A stretch of DNA of 64,000 nt from UBA11222 sp049323435 (GTDB lineage: Bacteria; Pseudomonadota; Alphaproteobacteria; UBA11222): assembly GCA_049323435.1 (NCBI GenBank), contig JBMOMX010000024.1, positions 59,378 to 123,377 of the forward strand. The letters run 5' to 3'. The notes beneath the pieces are model-generated. The model worked only from the letters and a program-made list of their open reading frames with translations. It did no database searches and was not told the origin of the DNA. A program made the translations under genes and the position numbers. Positions 44,025 through 52,510 of the stretch are shown piece after piece. Position 1 is the first letter of the stretch. Each line of letters starts with the position of its first letter.

Positions 44025-44925
44025 AAGGTTTCAACGCCGCATAAATGACCCGGTTGACAGGCGTTGGCACACCCGCTTTTTCGCCCAGCCGCACAATGGC
44101 GCCCGAAAGCCAGTCCACCTCCAGCCGCCGGCCATGTTCCAGATCTTCAAGCAAGGAGGGTTTCAGTTCGGGCGCCATGCCCTCGGTGCGGCGCACCAGG
44201 GCCTCGCTAAGCCCTTGCGGTATGTTCACGCCCATGGCGTGCGCAACCGCCTCGGCTTCACGCAACGCATCGCGTAACAGTTCCAGCGTGGCAGGTTCAG
44301 CGCGCACCACGCCAATCGGCGCCCTGGTCAGCGCCATAACCCCGGAATAGCCTGCCACCAATACAAATTTAGACCATAGACTACCCATAATGTCCGCATT
44401 GAAGCGTGCTTCGACATTGGTGCTGGCGAAGGCATTGATCAGCGACTGGGCGCGCGCGCTCAGCTTCCCGTCCAGCTCCCCAAAATCAATATGGCCCGTG
44501 GCGCCGACATGCCGGATCAGGCCGGGCTGCACAATATTGGCTGAAACATAAGACGCTCCCGGCAATATTCTGGCTTTGTCAATTTCCGGCGCCAGCATAT
44601 CCACGACTTCAACGCCGTTCTGCAAGGTCAGCACGAAACTTTGCGGGCCAAGCAACGATGCCAGCAATGGCTTCGCGCCGGCGACATCATATAATTTTAC
44701 GCAAAACAGCACGGCGTCCACCGGACCAATGCTGGCCGCGTCATTGCCCACATGAATGGGATTGAGCGAAAAATCCCCATCCGGCGATTGCACAGTCAAG
44801 CCGGTGGCGCGCAGCCCCTCCAGCGTGCGCCCGCGGGCAATAAATGCCACGTCATGCCCCGCCAGCGCCAGCTTGCCGCCGAAATAGGCCCCCATGCCTC
44901 CCGCCCCAAAGACAGCAAATTTCAT
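44008..44925 (-). CDS. ketopantoate reductase family protein (ApbA/PanE-like)
   Basis: From ATG 44925 the product is 305 aa. The N-terminal NADP-binding motif GAGGMGAYFGGKLA (residues 7-20) and the C-terminal ApbA domain are present. Catalytic Lys at SLWSKFVLVAG and a Glu-containing LEVDWLSGAIVRLG are in place. The usual role is NADPH reduction of 2-dehydropantoate, though many genomes have extra paralogues acting on other keto-acids; without panB or panC nearby I cannot assign panE. It runs into the pentapeptide gene with a 17-nt overlap. Confidence 0.9.
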   Translation of the reverse strand: MKFAVFGAGGMGAYFGGKLALAGHDVAFIARGRTLEGLRATGLTVQSPDGDFSLNPIHVGNDAASIGPVDAVLFCVKLYDVAGAKPLLASLLGPQSFVLTLQNGVEVVDMLAPEIDKARILPGASYVSANIVQPGLIRHVGATGHIDFGELDGKLSARAQSLINAFASTNVEARFNADIMGSLWSKFVLVAGYSGVMALTRAPIGVVRAEPATLELLRDALREAEAVAHAMGVNIPQGLSEALVRRTEGMAPELKPSLLEDLEHGRRLEVDWLSGAIVRLGEKAGVPTPVNRVIYAALKPYANGA

Positions 44926-45058
44926 TCTCTTTATCCCCAACCGGTCTTTCGGGGAAGTTTAGCATGGTGCAAGGTGGCTGGCCAAACTGGAATCTGCCTT
45001 AGCGCCGCACAGACGCTTGCGCGGCGGGGGCATGGCTGACAGGCGCGCCATGTGGCGC

Positions 45059-46582
45059 TCAGACGGCGGGGCCGCGCAATCTGGCTTTCAGCCGGTTTTG
45101 TATAACGCTCACCAGTTCGCTTTCAATACCCGCCGGGCAGCGCGACACAAACCATAAAAGCAGCAAGGCGCTGGCGTAAATCGCTCCGCCTGCCGCACAG
45201 CGTATCGCCAGCCGCACCGATACCGGCATATCCATGTCCGGCGGCAGCACATATAACAGCGCGCCTGACATGATGGCGGCCGCCAGCACCGGACGCCAGA
45301 ACGCCTTGACAGTTTCTATAAAACGCACAGACAAAGTGATCTGTACCATGAACAGCGCCACAGGAAGCAGCGCCGCTGTCGTTGCCAGCCGCACCCAGGC
45401 AATGTCCGTCGTACTGTCAAACTGATCTCTGAACCAGAACAGCGCGCCCGTAAATGCCGCCAGTTGCAGACAGATGATCCAGGCCGAAAGCCGGGATTTT
45501 CCAATCGCCTGTAACGCGAGGCCGGCCGTCGAAATTAACGCGGTAAGCCCGGACGCCAGCGAGATCAGCACCACTACGGAAACCATCGGTATCCACTGCT
45601 GGCCATAAATCAGCCGCACCGCATCGCCCGCAACCAGCGCAAAGCCGATACTGACGGGCAGGCATACGGCGACAGCAGCTGAAAAAATTTTAATATAGGC
45701 ATCCGCCAGCGCCGATGGCTGATCAAGCAGCCGCGCATAGGCAGGAAACAGCGCACGGTCCATGACCGAGAATAATTCGACCGTCGGCATGCGCGCCAAT
45801 TCCGTTCCTACATGATAATGGCCGATCTCTGCGGCCTTGCCGAATGCGGGGATAAAGAAATAATCCACCCTCATGGTTCCGAAGATGGCAAGTTTTTCGA
45901 GTATGACCCAACCCGAAAACGACCAGACCTCATAAAGTTTTTTGAAACACAGGCGCGGCCTGTAGGGGTGCAAAAAATAACTGGCAATCAACATGCTGCC
46001 ATGTCCGACAACCGCCCCGATCACCAGCGCCCAATAATTACGCAGATAGAACGCCAGAATAATAGTGATGACTGCCGGAATGCTTTTTTCAAGAATGTTA
46101 TAATTGAAATTCTTGGTGAAATTGAATTCTTTGGAATATAGCGCTATGCCGATATTCTCAAAACCGATAATCATCACACGGACAGACATGATCTGAACAA
46201 GGAGCAAGGCTTTGGGTTCGTTGAAATATTGCGCAACCAGCGGGGCCGACGCAAATACCGCCAGGCCCAGCGCAATATTAACCAGGATCGAGGCCGTCCA
46301 GGCGGAATCCAGAAACTCCCGGTCTAAATTCTGCTTGCGGATAACGGCAAGGTTTTGCGCCTCACGCCCCAGTGTCTCCGCCAGACTGATCACCAGCATG
46401 CAAATCGCGACCAGGCCAAAATCTTCCGGCGCCAGCAGCCGCGCTAAAATGACCGTGCTGACGATACCGATGCTGCGCACAGACCAGCGGCTGAGATAGA
46501 TCCACAGGCTGCCGCGCATGACCGCCTGACGGAGATTGACGTCTTTCTGCGCGAAGGGATCCACTGGCAATTCTGAATTCAT
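45059..46582 (-). CDS. oligosaccharide flippase family protein (Wzx-type)
   Basis: From ATG 46582, behind GGAAAT, the protein is 507 aa with about 12-14 membrane helices. The N-terminal stretch (AVMRGSLWIYLSRWSVRSIGIVSTVILARLLAPEDFG) is the usual start of MOP-superfamily polysaccharide exporters of the PST/Wzx class. It flips lipid-linked polysaccharide units across the inner membrane. No glycosyltransferase cluster is next to it; the nearest are at 52.9 kb. Upstream in-frame codons to 46615 start with TTG and are not preferred. Confidence 0.9.
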   Translation of the reverse strand: MNSELPVDPFAQKDVNLRQAVMRGSLWIYLSRWSVRSIGIVSTVILARLLAPEDFGLVAICMLVISLAETLGREAQNLAVIRKQNLDREFLDSAWTASILVNIALGLAVFASAPLVAQYFNEPKALLLVQIMSVRVMIIGFENIGIALYSKEFNFTKNFNYNILEKSIPAVITIILAFYLRNYWALVIGAVVGHGSMLIASYFLHPYRPRLCFKKLYEVWSFSGWVILEKLAIFGTMRVDYFFIPAFGKAAEIGHYHVGTELARMPTVELFSVMDRALFPAYARLLDQPSALADAYIKIFSAAVAVCLPVSIGFALVAGDAVRLIYGQQWIPMVSVVVLISLASGLTALISTAGLALQAIGKSRLSAWIICLQLAAFTGALFWFRDQFDSTTDIAWVRLATTAALLPVALFMVQITLSVRFIETVKAFWRPVLAAAIMSGALLYVLPPDMDMPVSVRLAIRCAAGGAIYASALLLLWFVSRCPAGIESELVSVIQNRLKARLRGPAV

Positions 46583-46671
46583 ATTATTTCCAAATGGCGA
46601 TGGCAGGGCCTGCAAAAAATTAAACCGCTGCTGCCCGCCTGAATAACAGATGATTGGTTAAGGAATGCAAA

Positions 46672-47094
46672 TCAGTTGCAGGCCAGTCCGCCCATTTTAC
46701 AGATCAGCGACCAGCTTTTTTCATCGACAGGCGTGACCGATAGCCGCGACTGGCGCACCAGGGCCATATCAGCCAGGCGCGGTTCCGCCTTGATCTGCGC
46801 CAGGGTCACGGGATTTGGCAGCGGCTTGACGGCGCGCACCGTGACCAGGCCAAAACGCCCGCTATCATCGGTGGGATCGGGATGATGCTCGCGGATCACC
46901 TCAACAATGCCGACTATGCGTTTTTCATCCACCGAATGATAGAAAAAACCCAGATCGCCCTTGCGCATGGCTTTCATATTATTGTTGGCCTGATAGTTGC
47001 GCACGCCGTTCCACGGCTCGCCCGCCGCGCCGCGTTTGACCTGGGCGTCCCACGACCAGGCGCCCGGCTCGGATTTGAACAGCCAATAGGCCAC
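46672..47094 (-). CDS. EVE domain-containing protein
   Basis: A 140-aa protein starting at GTG 47094. The EVE signature starts VAYWLFKSEPGAWSWD (residues 1-16), continues WNGVRNYQANNNMKAMRKGDLGFFYHS, and ends VTPVDEKSWSLIC. EVE domains are PUA-like and bind modified bases in DNA or RNA. The longer frame upstream (to 47160) overlaps the YciI gene and has no family match. It is the last gene of the gpsA-YciI-EVE operon. Confidence 0.93.
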   Translation of the reverse strand: MAYWLFKSEPGAWSWDAQVKRGAAGEPWNGVRNYQANNNMKAMRKGDLGFFYHSVDEKRIVGIVEVIREHHPDPTDDSGRFGLVTVRAVKPLPNPVTLAQIKAEPRLADMALVRQSRLSVTPVDEKSWSLICKMGGLACN

Positions 47095-47098
47095 AGGA

Positions 47099-47392
47099 TT
47101 ATTTCGCCAGCGCGGGATTGCCGACGGTCCAGCGGAACGGGCGGATGTCGATACTGCCAAACAGGCCTGCCTTTGTATACGGATCTGCGTCCGACCAGGC
47201 CCTTGCCTCGCTCAGCGTATCCAGCTCCAGCACCAGCACGCTGCCTGCCATGGTCTCATTATCATCGCCCAGAATGGGACCGCCAAGACGCACGCAGGTA
47301 GAATTTTTAACATAATCCAGATGCGCCTGCCGGTTGGCGAGCCGCAAATCCAGGCTGGCTGGCTTGTCTTTACAATAAAGGATGAAATACAT
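47099..47392 (-). CDS. YciI family protein
   Basis: A 97-aa protein of the YCII alpha/beta fold. The family start MYFILYCKDKP is followed by RLANRQAHLDYV (His at residue 29) and GSVLVLELDTLSEARAWSDADPYTKAGLF, with the DPY motif. The role of the family is not fixed. It lies between gpsA (24 nt) and the EVE gene (4 nt). The combination gpsA, YciI, EVE recurs in alphaproteobacteria. Confidence 0.93.
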   Translation of the reverse strand: MYFILYCKDKPASLDLRLANRQAHLDYVKNSTCVRLGGPILGDDNETMAGSVLVLELDTLSEARAWSDADPYTKAGLFGSIDIRPFRWTVGNPALAK

Positions 47393-47416
47393 GTCCGCTC
47401 TCCCGCAGAAGCTATG

Positions 47417-48418
47417 TCAGGATGACTCGCTGGTCACTGGCCGCGCCAGCAATTCCAGTATTACAGTATCAATTGCCGCGCCCTGATTCAAAATTGCATC
47501 GACCGCGGCGCAGATCGGCATCTCCACCCCGGCCTGAGCGGCAAGCTGAACTGCGGCGCCCGCCGTGCTTGCCCCCTCCAGAACGCCTTTCGCACTGGCC
47601 AGAATTTGCGCAAGGCTTTCACCCTGCCCCAGACGCAGCCCCAAATTGAAATTACGCGACTGGCGGCTGTTACAGGAAAGCGCCAGATCGCCCAGCCCGG
47701 ATAATCCCATCAAAGTCTGGGCCTGCCCGCCAAGTTTTACCGCCAGGCGGGTCATCTCGGTCAAGCCCCGTGTCATTAACGCCGCCCGCGCGCTTTCGCC
47801 CAGCCCTCTGCCCTCGGTGATGCCGCAGGCGATGGCAATGACATTTTTGAGCGCGCCGCCGATTTCAACACCAATGACATCCTGCGACAGATAAGGCCGG
47901 AAGCTTTGCGTCCCCAGGGTCTGGACCAGATCAATGCCAGTTTGCCTGCCGGCGCAAGCCAGCGTTACAGCCGTCGGCAGCCCCTGCATGATATCGGCCG
48001 CAAAGCTGGGTCCGGAAAGCACGGCAAAGGGATGCGCCGGGGCGATATCCGCGGCAATCTGATGCATTAACATATTAGTGCCGGTTTCAACGCCTTTGGC
48101 GCATATCAGCAGCGGCGCATCCGGCCGCAGCCAGGGCGCAAACAGGCCCAGCGTCTGGCGCACGGATTGCGCGGGCGTTACGGCCAGAACGGCGTCAGCC
48201 TCCCGGGCAGAAGCAGGATCAAGTGTGGCCGAGATGGAATCCGGCAGAAGGGCCCCTGGCAGATAGACCGAATTGGTATGCAGCCGATTGATTTCCTGCG
48301 CAATGGCTGGGTTCCTGACCCAGATATGCACGCTGCGCCCCGCGCGCGCCGCCACACAGGCCAGCGCCGTGCCGAATCCCCCGCCGCCAAGGATCATGAT
48401 ATTCTGAAACCCGGTCAT
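47417..48418 (-). CDS. gpsA: NAD(P)H-dependent glycerol-3-phosphate dehydrogenase
   Basis: From ATG 48418 the product is 333 aa. The Rossmann motif GGGGFGTALA lies at residues 11-20, followed by CAKGVETGTNML, GGALKNVIAIACG (the catalytic lysine), and CNSRQSRNFNLGLRLGQG. It reduces dihydroxyacetone phosphate to glycerol-3-phosphate for phospholipid synthesis, opposite in direction to GlpD at 18.8 kb. It diverges from the TetR gene, with 107 nt between the starts. Confidence 0.95.
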   Translation of the reverse strand: MTGFQNIMILGGGGFGTALACVAARAGRSVHIWVRNPAIAQEINRLHTNSVYLPGALLPDSISATLDPASAREADAVLAVTPAQSVRQTLGLFAPWLRPDAPLLICAKGVETGTNMLMHQIAADIAPAHPFAVLSGPSFAADIMQGLPTAVTLACAGRQTGIDLVQTLGTQSFRPYLSQDVIGVEIGGALKNVIAIACGITEGRGLGESARAALMTRGLTEMTRLAVKLGGQAQTLMGLSGLGDLALSCNSRQSRNFNLGLRLGQGESLAQILASAKGVLEGASTAGAAVQLAAQAGVEMPICAAVDAILNQGAAIDTVILELLARPVTSESS

Positions 48419-48460
48419 GGGGCAGAACAAATATAGAAAGTTGGCAGCCTCGTACCCATA

Positions 48461-48503
48461 TGACTAAATGATTAGTTGATTGTTCAGTGTTTACGATTAT
48501 GAT
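48461..48503 (+). promoter_or_regulatory. candidate promoter with inverted repeat ahead of the TetR gene
   Basis: TTGATT (48476-48481) and TATGAT (48498-48503), spaced 16 nt, resemble a sigma-70 promoter. The inverted pair ACTAA / TTAGT (48463-48476) overlaps the -35 region, a usual place for a TetR-family autoregulatory site. This is motif-based only. Confidence 0.35.
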
Positions 48504-48525
48504 CGTGACTGGAGGAAACGTGTCA

Positions 48526-49158
48526 ATGATAATGCCCGTAGAAACGGATATACGCACGAAAATTATCCGTGCGGCCTATAATCTTATTACGCGCTATGGC
48601 TATGGCAAGACCACCATGGCCGAGCTGGCGCAGGCCTGTGGCATGTCGCCGGGCAATTTATACCGCTATTTCCCCGGAAAACTGGATATTGCCGAGCAGC
48701 TGGCCCAGAACGCCTTTGATGAAGAACTGGCCGCCTTGCGTGAAGTCGTTCGAAAGCAAGGGCTCAGCGCCGCTGAACGGCTGAAGGTGTTTTTTTGCAC
48801 CCAGCTTCATGTGACCTATGCCAAATTGAGCGAAGATCCAAAAATTTTCGAGATTGCCGAAATCATCAAGCGCGAGCGCCCGCAGCTTTCCAATCAGAAT
48901 CTGGCGCGCATACGGGCACTGCTGGCCGAAATTCTGTCTGCCGGGAATGCCAGTGGTGAATTTGATATCCCCGATGTCGTTGCCGCCGCGGAAATGATTC
49001 AATGCGCCACCATGAAATATCACTATCCGCAATTATTCTCTAGTTTGCCGATGAATGAGTTGGAGCGCGAGTTGCGCGGGGTTATCAGCTTGATTTTACA
49101 GGGTATTTCAAATAGTAAAGCCGCTGCGGCCACGCCCAGGACGGCCGCGCAAAGCTGA
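48526..49158 (+). CDS. TetR/AcrR family transcriptional regulator
   Basis: From ATG 48526, 9 nt after GGAGGA, the product is 210 aa. The N-terminal HTH domain (RTKIIRAAYNLITRYGYGKTTMAELAQACGMSPGNLYRYFPGK, about residues 9-53) is intact, and the C-terminal ligand domain is helical. It is followed on the same strand by an AT-rich region and the micropeptide operon, and by an aldehyde dehydrogenase, so it may control these genes and itself. Longer starts (GTG or the frame from 48487) exist but lack the spacing. Confidence 0.9.
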   Translation: MIMPVETDIRTKIIRAAYNLITRYGYGKTTMAELAQACGMSPGNLYRYFPGKLDIAEQLAQNAFDEELAALREVVRKQGLSAAERLKVFFCTQLHVTYAKLSEDPKIFEIAEIIKRERPQLSNQNLARIRALLAEILSAGNASGEFDIPDVVAAAEMIQCATMKYHYPQLFSSLPMNELERELRGVISLILQGISNSKAAAATPRTAAQS

Positions 49159-49477
49159 TTTTCAGCCCCCGCTCGCTACCTTAAAAAATATTTTTTGTTC
49201 CGTTCATTTATTTTTCAGCCTTGCAGAATTGCCACGGGCCCGCTTGGCGGCCTGCCTCCCTTAAAAAATAATCTAATTAAATCAATAATTTAAAATGCTA
49301 TTCGCAGCAGTGATGCGCACCCCCCTTACCCGCCCCGCATTTGTCACAAAAAAAAAGCATTTCCGTAGTAAATATTTTTCATTTCATTCATTGTTTTTTT
49401 AAATGACCTCCCTTATATTCAGTTCATGGCAGCAAGCGCTGCACCGCACAATTTAGAAAACGACACTGGAGGGTGAC
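49159..49477 (+). promoter_or_regulatory. AT-rich leader/promoter region of the micropeptide operon
   Basis: This 319-nt stretch has no long gene and is far richer in A and T than the rest of the window, with several runs such as TTAAAAAATA. TTGTTT (49391-49396), a 17-nt spacer and TATATT (49414-49419) form a candidate sigma-70 promoter. A 16-codon frame (49426-49476, MAASAAPHNLENDTGG) ends one base before the first micropeptide ATG and could be a leader peptide. Its own ribosome site is poor, so it may be incidental. Confidence 0.45.
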
Positions 49478-49600
49478 ATGTTTGGAGAATTCTCACATCT
49501 GAATGCCGATGAAATTTTTGGGAAAATTCTCGGTTTTGGCATCTCTGTCTATGCAATCGCGCTGTTGGCGCAGGTGCTTCAGAGCTACAGCCTGGTCTAG
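49478..49600 (+). CDS. single-helix micropeptide 1 (40 aa)
   Basis: Too short for normal gene calling. ATG 49478 lies 4 nt after GGAGGG. It encodes MFGEFSHLNADEIFG, then a hydrophobic helix (about residues 17-35, ILGFGISVYAIALLAQVL), ending QSYSLV, with stop TAG at 49598. One membrane helix with an acidic N-terminal part is predicted. I do not recognise a family. It is the first of three micropeptides in a row, each with its own strong Shine-Dalgarno. Confidence 0.7.
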   Translation: MFGEFSHLNADEIFGKILGFGISVYAIALLAQVLQSYSLV

Positions 49601-49644
49601 GACCAGCAGAATTTGCGGCAACGCAACATGGAAGGAGCAAGAAA

Positions 49645-49764
49645 ATGAAACAGTATTTCGTTCAGAAGCAGGTTGAAGGGTGGGCAATCGTCGCGGGACG
49701 CGCGGCACTGGTGGTCTATGCCTTTGCCGCTCTTTTGCAGGTTACAGGCGGGGTTGTTGCCTGA
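49645..49764 (+). CDS. single-helix micropeptide 2 (39 aa)
   Basis: ATG 49645 follows GAAGGAG by 7 nt. The product starts MKQYFVQKQVEGW with a basic and polar part, then an Ala/Val-rich helix (AIVAGRAALVVYAFAALLQV, about residues 14-33), ending TGGVVA. One membrane helix with a single internal Arg is predicted. It has no His or Cys in the helix that would suggest pigment or haem binding. It lies 44 nt after the first micropeptide. Confidence 0.7.
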   Translation: MKQYFVQKQVEGWAIVAGRAALVVYAFAALLQVTGGVVA

Positions 49765-49799
49765 AAGGCGGCAGCCATTTGATAGGAGGAGTGCGTGTG

Positions 49800-49919
49800 A
49801 TGACGCAGCTATTGTTGAAATTCGGTGAACTGGCCCGCGCGGCATTACCCGCGATCCTTGGTGGGCTGTTGTGGAGTTATCTGGCCGCCGCGATGTTGTA
49901 CGGCGCCGTTCAGGCCTGA
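49800..49919 (+). CDS. single-helix micropeptide 3 (39 aa)
   Basis: ATG 49800 lies 9-10 nt after GGAGGA; in-frame GTG codons at 49791 and 49797 are alternatives. It encodes MTQLLLKFGELARAALPAI then LGGLLWSYLAAAMLYGAVQA. A helix of about residues 15-36 is likely, preceded by an amphipathic segment. As with the other two, no family is known to me. A strong terminator (49980) ends the set, which suggests one tricistronic mRNA of small membrane proteins. Confidence 0.7.
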   Translation: MTQLLLKFGELARAALPAILGGLLWSYLAAAMLYGAVQA

Positions 49920-49979
49920 CGGTCTGGAAGTTACCCTTCGCGTTGCCTCCTCCCCCCTCAGGCTCGAAGGAGACTCTAA

Positions 49980-50014
49980 CGCCGGTATGGAAGCCCCATA
50001 CCGGCGTTTTTTTT
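49980..50014 (+). terminator. rho-independent terminator of the micropeptide operon
   Basis: A stem with perfect 11-bp arms (CGCCGGTATGG / CCATACCGGCG), a 5-nt loop and eight T follow the third micropeptide. It is one of the clearest terminators in the window and supports this being a transcribed unit independent of the aldehyde dehydrogenase. Confidence 0.92.
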
Positions 50015-50181
50015 GCGCATGAAATTATTCGCGCACTAATTTGCAGGAATGATTACAGGACACGGCGGCTGCCAAATTGCGCTAGCCGTAAATGGCTGCG
50101 TTTGATAGGCTCCCCGCTAATCGGGCCGAAAACAGGATGGCCCGTTTACATCATTAACAATCAGGAAAGACGGAGAATAAC

Positions 50182-51678
50182 ATGGCCGCCAAGACACTCG
50201 AAGACTGGCAGAAATTGCGCGATAATCTGAACTACCGTAACCAGGCCTTTATTGACGGCAAATATGTTGACGCGGTTTCCGGGAAAACCTTTGAAGACAC
50301 CAGCCCTATTGATGGGCGTGTGCTGGTCAAAGTGGCCGAATGCGACAAGGAAGATGTGGATATAGCGGTAAAAGCTGCACGGCGCGCTTTTGAGGCCGGT
50401 AAATGGTCAGAAGCTGCCCCTGCCTATCGCAAGTCGGTATTACTGAAACTGGCGGCGCTGGTGCGTGAAAATTCGGACGAGCTGGCCTTGCTGGAAACCC
50501 TGGATATGGGCAAGCCTGTGACCCAGGCCAAAAATGTCGATATGCATGGCGTGGCCAACAATTTTCAATGGTATGGCGAAGCCATCGACAAGATCTATGA
50601 TGAGATCGCGCCCACTGGCCCGGCTGGCCTTGGTATGATCACCCGTGAACCCCTGGGCGTGATCGGCGCAGTGGTGCCGTGGAATTTCCCGCTGATGATG
50701 GCGGCATGGAAATTGGCGCCGATGCTGGCCACCGGCAACAGCGTTGTGCTGAAGCCTGCCGAACAGAGCCCGCTGACCGCCATCCGTCTGGCGGAACTGG
50801 CGATGCAGGCGGGCATTCCCGAAGGCGTGCTGAACGTGCTGCCGGGCTTTGGCGAAACCGCCGGTCAGGCGCTGGGAATGCATATGGATGTGGACGCGAT
50901 TTCCTTCACCGGCTCGACCGAGGTTGGCAAATATTTCCTGCAATATTCCGGAAAGTCCAACATGAAGGCGATCTGGCTGGAATGTGGCGGCAAATCCCCC
51001 AACATCATCATGAAAGATGCGCCCGATCTGAACGCTGCGGCGCAGGCCGCCGGCATGGCGATCTTCTTCAATTCGGGTCAGGTCTGCCTGGCCAGCTCGC
51101 GCCTGCTGGTCGAAGAAGGCATCAAGGACGAGTTCCTGGAAAAAGTAAAAGCCGTTGGCCAGTTCATGCAGCCGGGCGATCCGCTGGATCCCAAAACCAT
51201 GATGGGCACCATGGTCGACAAGTCGCAGACCAAGCGCGTGATGGGCTATATCGAAGCCGGTCAGAAAGAAGGCGCCAAACTGGTGCTGGGCGGCAAGCAG
51301 GTGCGCCAGAACACCGGCGGTGAATATATCGAACCGACCATTTTCGACAATGTGAAGAACGATATGAAGATTGCGCAGGAAGAAATCTTTGGCCCCGTGC
51401 TGTCCACGCTGACCTTCAAGGACACGGAAGAGGCGCTGAAAATCGCCAATGATTCGATCTATGGCCTGTATGCCAATCTGTGGACCAATGATCTGACCAA
51501 GGCGCACAAAATGGCCCGCAAAATCCGGGCCGGTTCAGTGAACATCAACAATACCGGCGGCGGCGGGCTGGTCATGCCGTTCGGCGGCTACAAGCAGTCC
51601 GGCATTGGCCGCGATGGTTCGCTGCATGCGCTCGACAAATTCACCCAGATGAAAGCGACCTATATCGCGCTGGGCTGA
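50182..51678 (+). CDS. aldehyde dehydrogenase family protein
   Basis: A 498-aa NAD(P)-dependent enzyme with the catalytic Cys302 in NSGQVCLASS and the general base Glu267 in LECGGKSPN. The cofactor-binding segment is VVPWNFPLMM (residues 165-174), and SFTGSTEVGK follows at 241-250. The protein resembles the gamma-aminobutyraldehyde/betaine-aldehyde type, but the substrate is not fixed. It comes after the micropeptide terminator, with about 170 nt for its own promoter. Spacing suggests possible TetR control too. Confidence 0.95.
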   Translation: MAAKTLEDWQKLRDNLNYRNQAFIDGKYVDAVSGKTFEDTSPIDGRVLVKVAECDKEDVDIAVKAARRAFEAGKWSEAAPAYRKSVLLKLAALVRENSDELALLETLDMGKPVTQAKNVDMHGVANNFQWYGEAIDKIYDEIAPTGPAGLGMITREPLGVIGAVVPWNFPLMMAAWKLAPMLATGNSVVLKPAEQSPLTAIRLAELAMQAGIPEGVLNVLPGFGETAGQALGMHMDVDAISFTGSTEVGKYFLQYSGKSNMKAIWLECGGKSPNIIMKDAPDLNAAAQAAGMAIFFNSGQVCLASSRLLVEEGIKDEFLEKVKAVGQFMQPGDPLDPKTMMGTMVDKSQTKRVMGYIEAGQKEGAKLVLGGKQVRQNTGGEYIEPTIFDNVKNDMKIAQEEIFGPVLSTLTFKDTEEALKIANDSIYGLYANLWTNDLTKAHKMARKIRAGSVNINNTGGGGLVMPFGGYKQSGIGRDGSLHALDKFTQMKATYIALG

Positions 51679-51686
51679 ACCTGATC

Positions 51687-51780
51687 CGGCGCCGGTTTTC
51701 CGGCATCCCGATTCGGGTAGCGAAGCGAAACCGGCCGGTTTCGCTTCGCCGGCCCCCGTAATGCCGGGGGAGAAACTGTT
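51687..51780. repeat. compound inverted repeats downstream of the aldehyde dehydrogenase
   Basis: A 30-nt perfect palindrome (51720-51749: GCGAAGCGAAACCGG / CCGGTTTCGCTTCGC, no loop) is flanked by two smaller stems (GCCGGTTTTCCGGC just before, CCCCCGTAATGCCGGGGG just after). It lies between the convergent ALDH and PAS genes. It probably acts as a transcription end for one or both, though no T run follows any stem. Confidence 0.75.
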
Positions 51781-51838
51781 AAATCCAGCGCCAAGCAATG
51801 AATTTCCCCATTGCCCAGAACAGATATACATGCCCGCG

Positions 51839-52321
51839 CTATTTGCGTTTATCCAGAATAGAAACGGCGATAATAATATCAATATCCGTTCCATTGTGCG
51901 AAAGCGGCGCAAAACAGGATTCTATGCCCTGAAAATCCTGTCCCGGAAGTGCGGCATGCGGCGCATAGGTGCGTATTGGCGCGCGCGCCTCCAGCACCCG
52001 TTCGATACCCTGTTTAACACGGTCAAAGACCACCGGCGGCAATATGGAAAGGGGCTGCCCCCGCATATCGCCTTTGCCAAATATATTGGACAAAATGGTG
52101 CCAACCAGCCGGATGCGGTATTCCGCCCCGCTTTCCCCCACATCATGCATATGCATCCAGGGCAATAGCGGCGTTAGCTCACCTGGTTTAATGTCCGCCC
52201 GGCCGGGAAATTGGCGCAGGCCCCGCTTGTCATTCCAGTAAGCCAGAAAATCATGCAGCTCTGTGCGGACAAAATCCAGATTAGTATCGCAGAGGAAGAT
52301 AGTGTCATCTGCTGGCGGCAT
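51839..52321 (-). CDS. PAS domain-containing protein (PF07310-type)
   Basis: A 160-aa protein of the small alphaproteobacterial PAS group (PAS_5). The sequence starts with a helical part (FLAYWNDKRGLRQFPGRADIKP, residues 25-46), then WMHMHDVGESGAEYRIRLVGTILSNIFGKGDMRGQPLS and a C-terminal strand pair. Such single PAS proteins sense a ligand or partner; no output domain is present. It is convergent with the ALDH and followed by a gap before tRNA-Gln. Confidence 0.85.
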   Translation of the reverse strand: MPPADDTIFLCDTNLDFVRTELHDFLAYWNDKRGLRQFPGRADIKPGELTPLLPWMHMHDVGESGAEYRIRLVGTILSNIFGKGDMRGQPLSILPPVVFDRVKQGIERVLEARAPIRTYAPHAALPGQDFQGIESCFAPLSHNGTDIDIIIAVSILDKRK

Positions 52322-52510
52322 GGATTCCTTGATCCGTTTTTCCCGAGACCATGTTCACTATCAGGACGCCAGATACTGACATCCGGCGTCGCGCTCCAGC
52401 GAATCGCTCTGTTCAGTTTATCAAAAACTTCCCAGTGTTAAATTTTAAAAAATAATCAGGGCGGAAACAGGCGGGCAATCGGAAATGAACAAAGCCTGCG
52501 CGGGGGAAGC

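Noticed and set aside
49478..49919. Light-harvesting (pufBA) reading of the micropeptides
   Set aside because: The helices lack the conserved His needed for bacteriochlorophyll binding and no photosynthesis genes lie nearby.
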